From: Phycisphaerae bacterium
Lineage (GTDB): Bacteria > Planctomycetota > Phycisphaerae > Sedimentisphaerales > Anaerobacaceae
DNA: 64,000 nt
Direction: 5' to 3'
NCBI GenBank assembly: GCA_012744475.1
Contig: JAAYBV010000080.1
Location: 1-64,000 of the forward strand
Position numbers and translations under genes: made by a program. The notes beneath the pieces were generated by a model. It worked only from the letters and a program-made list of their open reading frames with translations, did not search any database and had not been told where the DNA came from. Shown here one piece after another: positions 60,315-64,000 of this stretch. Within the stretch, counting starts at the first letter, position 1; the number at the start of each line of letters is the position of its first letter.

Positions 60315-60962
60315 TCAGAAGCCCAGCGGCCTTGCCAGAAGCATGAAGGAGTGCGAGAAGTAGCTTCGGAACAGTTGGGGCCAGGTCTTCAGCACACCCC
60401 GGGAACTCGACCGCATCCAATAGACCGCATACGGCTCCAGCCCACACCGGCGGCATAGATAACGCAAGGTAATTGGATCGAACCAGCACGTATGCTCTTC
60501 GTGCACGGACGGCTTTCGGTATCGCCATATCTTCCAGACCTGCGCGGAATGGAAGGGGTTGGGCGTGGTGATCACCAGCGTCCCATCGGACACCAGATGC
60601 CGCGCCACGTTCCGCAGAAACTGTCCCGGGTCGACCATGTGTTCGATGATCTCGCCGGCCACGATGGTCTCGTATCGTTCCCCCAGGTCCATCGTCGCCG
60701 CGTCGGCCACCCGAACGCAGAAGCCCTGCTTTCGCAGGATGCCCACACCCTCTTCGTCGATATCTACCCCGACGGCATCGGGATTGATCTCGCAAATGCG
60801 CCGAAACAGAAAGCCTGGAAATTTCTCCAGACGCTGGGCCGTCCCTTGCCGGCAGCGACGGCTGTCCACGACGCCCAGATCCAGCGTCTTGCGCCCTCGC
60901 ACCAAAGGTGCAATGATCTCCATTCGGTCTTCAGTTGTTCGTTCAGTATCCGGTTCTGTCAT
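60315..60962 (-). CDS. SAM methyltransferase (UbiG-like)
   Basis: 215 aa. Motif I TLDLGVVDSRRCRQG is degenerate compared with the usual GxGxG; then AVGVDIDEEGVGILRKQG, YETIVAGEIIEHMVDPGQFL and GTLVITTPNPFHSAQV. The altered motif I may still bind SAM or may mark a changed enzyme. It starts the minus-strand group of the core cluster and is divergent from plsY. Confidence 0.82.
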   Translation of the reverse strand: MTEPDTERTTEDRMEIIAPLVRGRKTLDLGVVDSRRCRQGTAQRLEKFPGFLFRRICEINPDAVGVDIDEEGVGILRKQGFCVRVADAATMDLGERYETIVAGEIIEHMVDPGQFLRNVARHLVSDGTLVITTPNPFHSAQVWKIWRYRKPSVHEEHTCWFDPITLRYLCRRCGLEPYAVYWMRSSSRGVLKTWPQLFRSYFSHSFMLLARPLGF

Positions 60963-61175
60963 GTGGTTCCCATCGTACTGCGGCGGCACGGTTCCCGCAA
61001 CCTTTCCTGCGGACAATCACGCAAGACCGGCACGGCGGATGTCACGCGAAGGCTCCCGGATCGGCCAGGCTCTTGCCCACCACGACGGCGGCGTTTAGAA
61101 TCGTCGCGTCGGGCAGGTTGGCAATCGGATGTCGAGCGGCCCGGGAGATGTGTTGCATTCGGGATGGGAGTGAAG
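60963..61175. other. Divergent intergenic region
   Basis: 213 bp between the methyltransferase and plsY. No clear promoter or repeat was found; it must carry promoters for both directions. Confidence 0.4.
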
Positions 61176-61850
61176 ATGTCAGGCGTCTTTCTGCCAGCCA
61201 TCGTGGTCGCCTATCTGGTCGGGGCGATTCCGTTCGCTCAGATCATCGCCAGGGCGCATGGCAAGGACCTGCGGACGATCGGCTCGGGCAACATCGGCGC
61301 GACGAACCTGGCGCGGGCGTGCGGGCGCAAGTGGGGTTATGCGTGCTTCGCGATGGACGTGCTCAAGGGCCTGGTTCCGACGGCGGCTGCAAGAATCGTC
61401 GCGGGACACCTGCTCGAGGACGCCGCGACGGTCGGCCCGGCCTTTCTGGCCCTGTGGCTGGCGGTGGGAGTGGCCGCCATCCTGGGGCACGTCTTCCCGA
61501 TCTACCTGAAATTCAGAGGAGGCAAAGGCGTCTCGACCAGTTTCGGCGTAGGGCTGGGTCTATGGCCGTACTTCACCGTCGGCGCGCTGGTGGCTCTGCT
61601 GGTGTGGCTTCTGTGTGCGGCGATCTGGCGTTACGTCTCGCTGGCCTCCATCTGTGCGTCAGTCACCTTCCCAGTGACGCTGGCGGTCGCCATCACAATA
61701 CGAAGGGACTGGCTGCTGGCGAACCTGTGGCCCCTGCTGATCGCCGCGATCGCGATTCCTCTGCTGGTGATCTTGCTGCACCGCAAGAACATCAAACGAC
61801 TGTTGGCCGGCACGGAGAGCAAGATCGGCAGCAGGAAGAATCACTCATAG
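61176..61850 (+). CDS. plsY: Glycerol-3-phosphate acyltransferase PlsY
   Basis: 224 aa. Membrane acyl-phosphate-dependent acyltransferase that starts phospholipid synthesis. Motifs: VAYLVGAIPFAQII, GSGNIGATNLAR, and ILGHVFPIYLKFRGGKGVSTSFGV. At least five membrane segments. The start at 61176 has a GGGAG site; GTG at 61170 is an alternative. Its product feeds PlsC (15318). Confidence 0.95.
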   Translation: MSGVFLPAIVVAYLVGAIPFAQIIARAHGKDLRTIGSGNIGATNLARACGRKWGYACFAMDVLKGLVPTAAARIVAGHLLEDAATVGPAFLALWLAVGVAAILGHVFPIYLKFRGGKGVSTSFGVGLGLWPYFTVGALVALLVWLLCAAIWRYVSLASICASVTFPVTLAVAITIRRDWLLANLWPLLIAAIAIPLLVILLHRKNIKRLLAGTESKIGSRKNHS

Positions 61851-61875
61851 GCGAATCGGCAGCCCTTCCAGACCT

Positions 61876-62220
61876 TCACGACGCCGCGATTGGGACCAGG
61901 CACAGGAAACGCAGCGGCACGTCGCTGGTGTTCTGGAAGCAGTGCTCGGCCCCGCCGGGCACGAGAACGACGTCCTCGCTGCCAATGGGCGAGGTCGTGC
62001 CGTTGAAGACCACCACGCCGTGCCCGTCGAGCACGAAGACCTCGTGTTCGTGCGGATGCGTGTGCAGCGGCGTGTGCCCGCCGGGCTGGACCTCGAACAT
62101 CCGCATGGCGAAGGTCGGCGCGCCGTCGGGTTTGCCGATCAGCAGCCGCATCTGAACGCCCTCGGCGCCCGCGACATCGACGGGCTTCTTGGGAATGTCA
62201 TTGCTGTTGGCCAACTTCAT
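61876..62220 (-). CDS. Small cupin-domain protein
   Basis: 114 aa. Single cupin with motif 1 GGHTPLHTHPHEHEVFVLDG (metal His, His, Glu) and motif 2 PGGAEHCFQN. It could be a sugar or amino-acid-related isomerase, dioxygenase or ligand sensor; the fold does not decide. It begins 18 bp after gatB and so lies in the same transcript. Confidence 0.88.
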   Translation of the reverse strand: MKLANSNDIPKKPVDVAGAEGVQMRLLIGKPDGAPTFAMRMFEVQPGGHTPLHTHPHEHEVFVLDGHGVVVFNGTTSPIGSEDVVLVPGGAEHCFQNTSDVPLRFLCLVPIAAS

Positions 62221-62238
62221 GGACGTCCCTCCGATGCT

Positions 62239-63714
62239 TCATTTCAGCTTGCGGTCGAGAATCTCCGAAACCACCTTCGGATTCGCCTGCCCCTTCGTCT
62301 TCTGGATAACCTGCCCGAGCAGAAAGCCCCGGGCCTTTTTGCTCTTCTTGCTGCCTGTTACTACGTCCTGGACCGCCTGAACGTTCTCGGCCAATACCTG
62401 ATCGACGATGCCCTCCAGCTCGCCGGCGTCGCTGGTCTGAATCAGGTTCAGCTCCTGAGCCAGTGCGGTGGGCGCCTTGCCGGTGGCGACCATGGATTCG
62501 AGGATCGTGTTGGCGGCGGTGGCGCTGACCGTTCCGGCATCGGCCATCTTCGCCAGATCGGCCACTCCAGCGGGCTCCAGGCCCAGTGCGGCGAGATCCA
62601 CCCCCTCCTCCCTGGCCATCTTCAGGCCGACCTGGGTCAACAGATTGCAGACCCGCTTGGGCTCGCCTCCGGCCGCCAGCGCCCGCTCGAAGAAGTCGGC
62701 GGTGGGCCGCTCGGCCGTCAGGACGCCGGCGTCGTAGTCACTGAGTCCATACTCCGTCACGTACCGCGTTTGCCTGGCCAGCGGAAGCTCGCACAGGCGC
62801 GAGCGAATCTCCTCCAGCCACTGCGGCGTGGTCGTCACCGGGACGAGGTCTGGATCGGGGAAGTAGCGATAGTCGTGGGCCTCTTCCTTCTCGCGCTGGA
62901 GCACGGTGACCTCGTCCACGTCGTTCCAGCCGCGAGTCGATTTGTTGCCCATTTGCAGGGTCACGCCCGTCTCCAGGAACTCGTCGAGCTGACGCTGCAC
63001 CTCGTAGGCGATGCTGCGCTCCAGGGCCCGGAAGCTGTTGAGGTTCTTGACCTCGGCGATGGGGGTGCGGAACTCGCCGTCCGGCCGCTTGATCGCCAGG
63101 TTGATGTTGGGCTCAAAACGCATGTGCCCTTTCTGCATGTCGCCTTCGGACACGCCGAGATAGCGCACGATCCGCTGCAACTCGACCGCCAGCGCCCGAA
63201 CCTGCGAGGGGCTGTTCATGTCAGGCTCGGTGACGATCTCCAGCAGCGGCGTTCCGGCCCGGTTCAGATCGACCTGCGAGAAGTTGCCGGCGGTGTGGAG
63301 ATTCTTGCCCGCGTCCTCTTCGAGATGGACCCGCAGGATGCGCACCCGCTTGGTCTGCCCATCCTCCAGCGGAATCTCGATGTAGCCGTGACTGCCCAGA
63401 GGCAGATCATACTGGCTGATCTGGTAGTTCTTGGGCAGATCGGGATAGTAGTAGCTCTTGCGGTCCCACTTGGTAAACGGCGAGACCTCGCAATTCAGCG
63501 CCATCGCCGCCAGCATGGCATATTCGACCGCCTGCCTGTTCATCACCGGCAGCGCACCGGGCAGACCCAGGCAGACCGGGCAGACCCGCGCATTGGCCTC
63601 TTGCCCGAAGCTCAGCTCGCACGAGCAGAACATCTTGGTCTTCGTGCAGAGCTGGACGTGAATCTCCAGTCCGACGATCACCTCATACGATATGTCACTC
63701 ATGGTTGGGCTCAT
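62239..63714 (-). CDS. gatB: Asp-tRNA(Asn)/Glu-tRNA(Gln) amidotransferase subunit B
   Basis: 491 aa, full length. It carries the kinase/amidotransferase function that converts Glu-tRNA(Gln) and Asp-tRNA(Asn): [12 protein letters not shown], the zinc cysteines in FCSCELSFG...[36 protein letters not shown] and a C-terminal YqeY-like tail. The start at 63714 overlaps the gatA stop (ATGA). A start at 63702 is also possible. Confidence 0.96.
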   Translation of the reverse strand: MSPTMSDISYEVIVGLEIHVQLCTKTKMFCSCELSFGQEANARVCPVCLGLPGALPVMNRQAVEYAMLAAMALNCEVSPFTKWDRKSYYYPDLPKNYQISQYDLPLGSHGYIEIPLEDGQTKRVRILRVHLEEDAGKNLHTAGNFSQVDLNRAGTPLLEIVTEPDMNSPSQVRALAVELQRIVRYLGVSEGDMQKGHMRFEPNINLAIKRPDGEFRTPIAEVKNLNSFRALERSIAYEVQRQLDEFLETGVTLQMGNKSTRGWNDVDEVTVLQREKEEAHDYRYFPDPDLVPVTTTPQWLEEIRSRLCELPLARQTRYVTEYGLSDYDAGVLTAERPTADFFERALAAGGEPKRVCNLLTQVGLKMAREEGVDLAALGLEPAGVADLAKMADAGTVSATAANTILESMVATGKAPTALAQELNLIQTSDAGELEGIVDQVLAENVQAVQDVVTGSKKSKKARGFLLGQVIQKTKGQANPKVVSEILDRKLK

Positions 63715-64000
63715 TGGACCATCGCCGGTTTCTTCGTGTGCCAGTCGGTGGCCGCTTCGTACATGCGCGCGATCCGCAGCAGGCGGGCCTCGCTGAAAGC
63801 GGGCGTGAGCACTTGCAGGCCGATGGGCAGGTTGTTCTCGTCGAGGCCGCACGGTACGCTGATGCCCGGGATGCCCGCCAGGTTGGCGGAGATCGTGTAG
63901 ATGTCGCCCAAGTACATCTTCAGCGGGTCGTCCACTTTTTCGCCGATCCTGAACGCCGTGGTCGGCGCCACGGGCATGACGATGGCGTCGCACGTCTCGA
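63711..64000 (-). CDS. gatA: Amidotransferase subunit A, C-terminal part
   Basis: The last about 96 codons only; the gene continues past the right edge. [40 protein letters not shown] and [17 protein letters not shown] match the C-terminus of the GatA amidase, which frees ammonia from glutamine. It is coupled to gatB by the 4-bp overlap. Confidence 0.93.
   Translation of the reverse strand, partial: ETCDAIVMPVAPTTAFRIGEKVDDPLKMYLGDIYTISANLAGIPGISVPCGLDENNLPIGLQVLTPAFSEARLLRIARMYEAATDWHTKKPAMVQ

Noticed and set aside
1-64000. tRNA or rRNA genes
   Set aside because: No intergenic region shows the GGTTCGAATCC-type T-arm with a 7-bp acceptor stem, and no rRNA-like sequence was seen. A covariance-model scan would decide.

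Overview
The window is GC-rich bacterial chromosome, about 62-65% GC by eye. The gene content points to a Gram-negative Planctomycetota bacterium, most like Phycisphaerae/Sedimentisphaerales. Evidence for this: secreted LamG and dockerin-like proteins, a Tat-exported sulfatase, a DUF1559/prepilin-like protein, many secreted carbohydrate-active enzymes, and a full set of lipid A/heptose genes. This placement is inference; no rRNA or other marker gene is present and I saw no tRNA, CRISPR array, phage or transposase.

Layout. 20-8866 (minus strand): a truncated-looking LamG protein, a two-domain redoxin, a prepilin-like protein translationally coupled to mfd, then mfd and transketolase. 9145-15274 (plus): sulfatase, a LuxR-type HTH protein, two small unknown proteins and an ankyrin-serpin lipoprotein. 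15318-20560 (minus): plsC, cmk, a GAF-SpoIIE phosphatase and a large membrane protein. 20722-29160: acylphosphatase, a conserved hydrolase-like protein, an SGNH/TPR protein, a convergent pair of propeller proteins (one fused to a beta-lactamase-type serine hydrolase) and a rubrerythrin-like protein. 29464-29978: a toxin-antitoxin pair whose toxin carries a stop codon. 30208-42212: polysaccharide and peptidoglycan scavenging (GH51 arabinofuranosidase, sugar isomerase-like protein, clan GH-A hydrolase, NamZ-like muramidase, DPP-IV-like peptidase), a TraB-like protein and an SGNH-dockerin-LamG protein. 42391-44144: NAD-type isocitrate dehydrogenase and a DJ-1 protein. 44194-60962: a lipid A/heptose/core-oligosaccharide cluster. 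61176-64000: plsY, then gatA-gatB-cupin on the minus strand.

How the genes work together. The 44-61 kb cluster makes and decorates lipopolysaccharide. LpxK phosphorylates lipid A. GmhA, HldE and GmhB supply ADP-heptose. WaaF and other glycosyltransferases add core sugars. WaaP-like kinases phosphorylate them, and methyltransferases plus a B12-binding radical SAM enzyme probably modify them. The 30-42 kb block looks like breakdown of arabinose-containing plant or algal glycans and of peptidoglycan.

The most unusual feature is the density of palindromic repeat families. (1) An element of eight 9-nt units arranged as an inverted repeat, in four copies in gene leaders or junctions. (2) A family with TGGCAGCCTCAA / TTGAGGCTGCCA ends; two copies share about 230 bp of homology and one lies inside a coding sequence. 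(3) A family of AAGCACGAAATCCGAAA elements; one copy is bracketed by a 44-bp direct repeat of the 5′ end of cmk. (4) Small palindromes of 14-18 bp. Several of these sit in frame within protein genes (mfd twice, lpxK, a propeller protein, the sulfatase), so the chromosome appears to be colonised by small palindromic units that tolerate insertion into ORFs.
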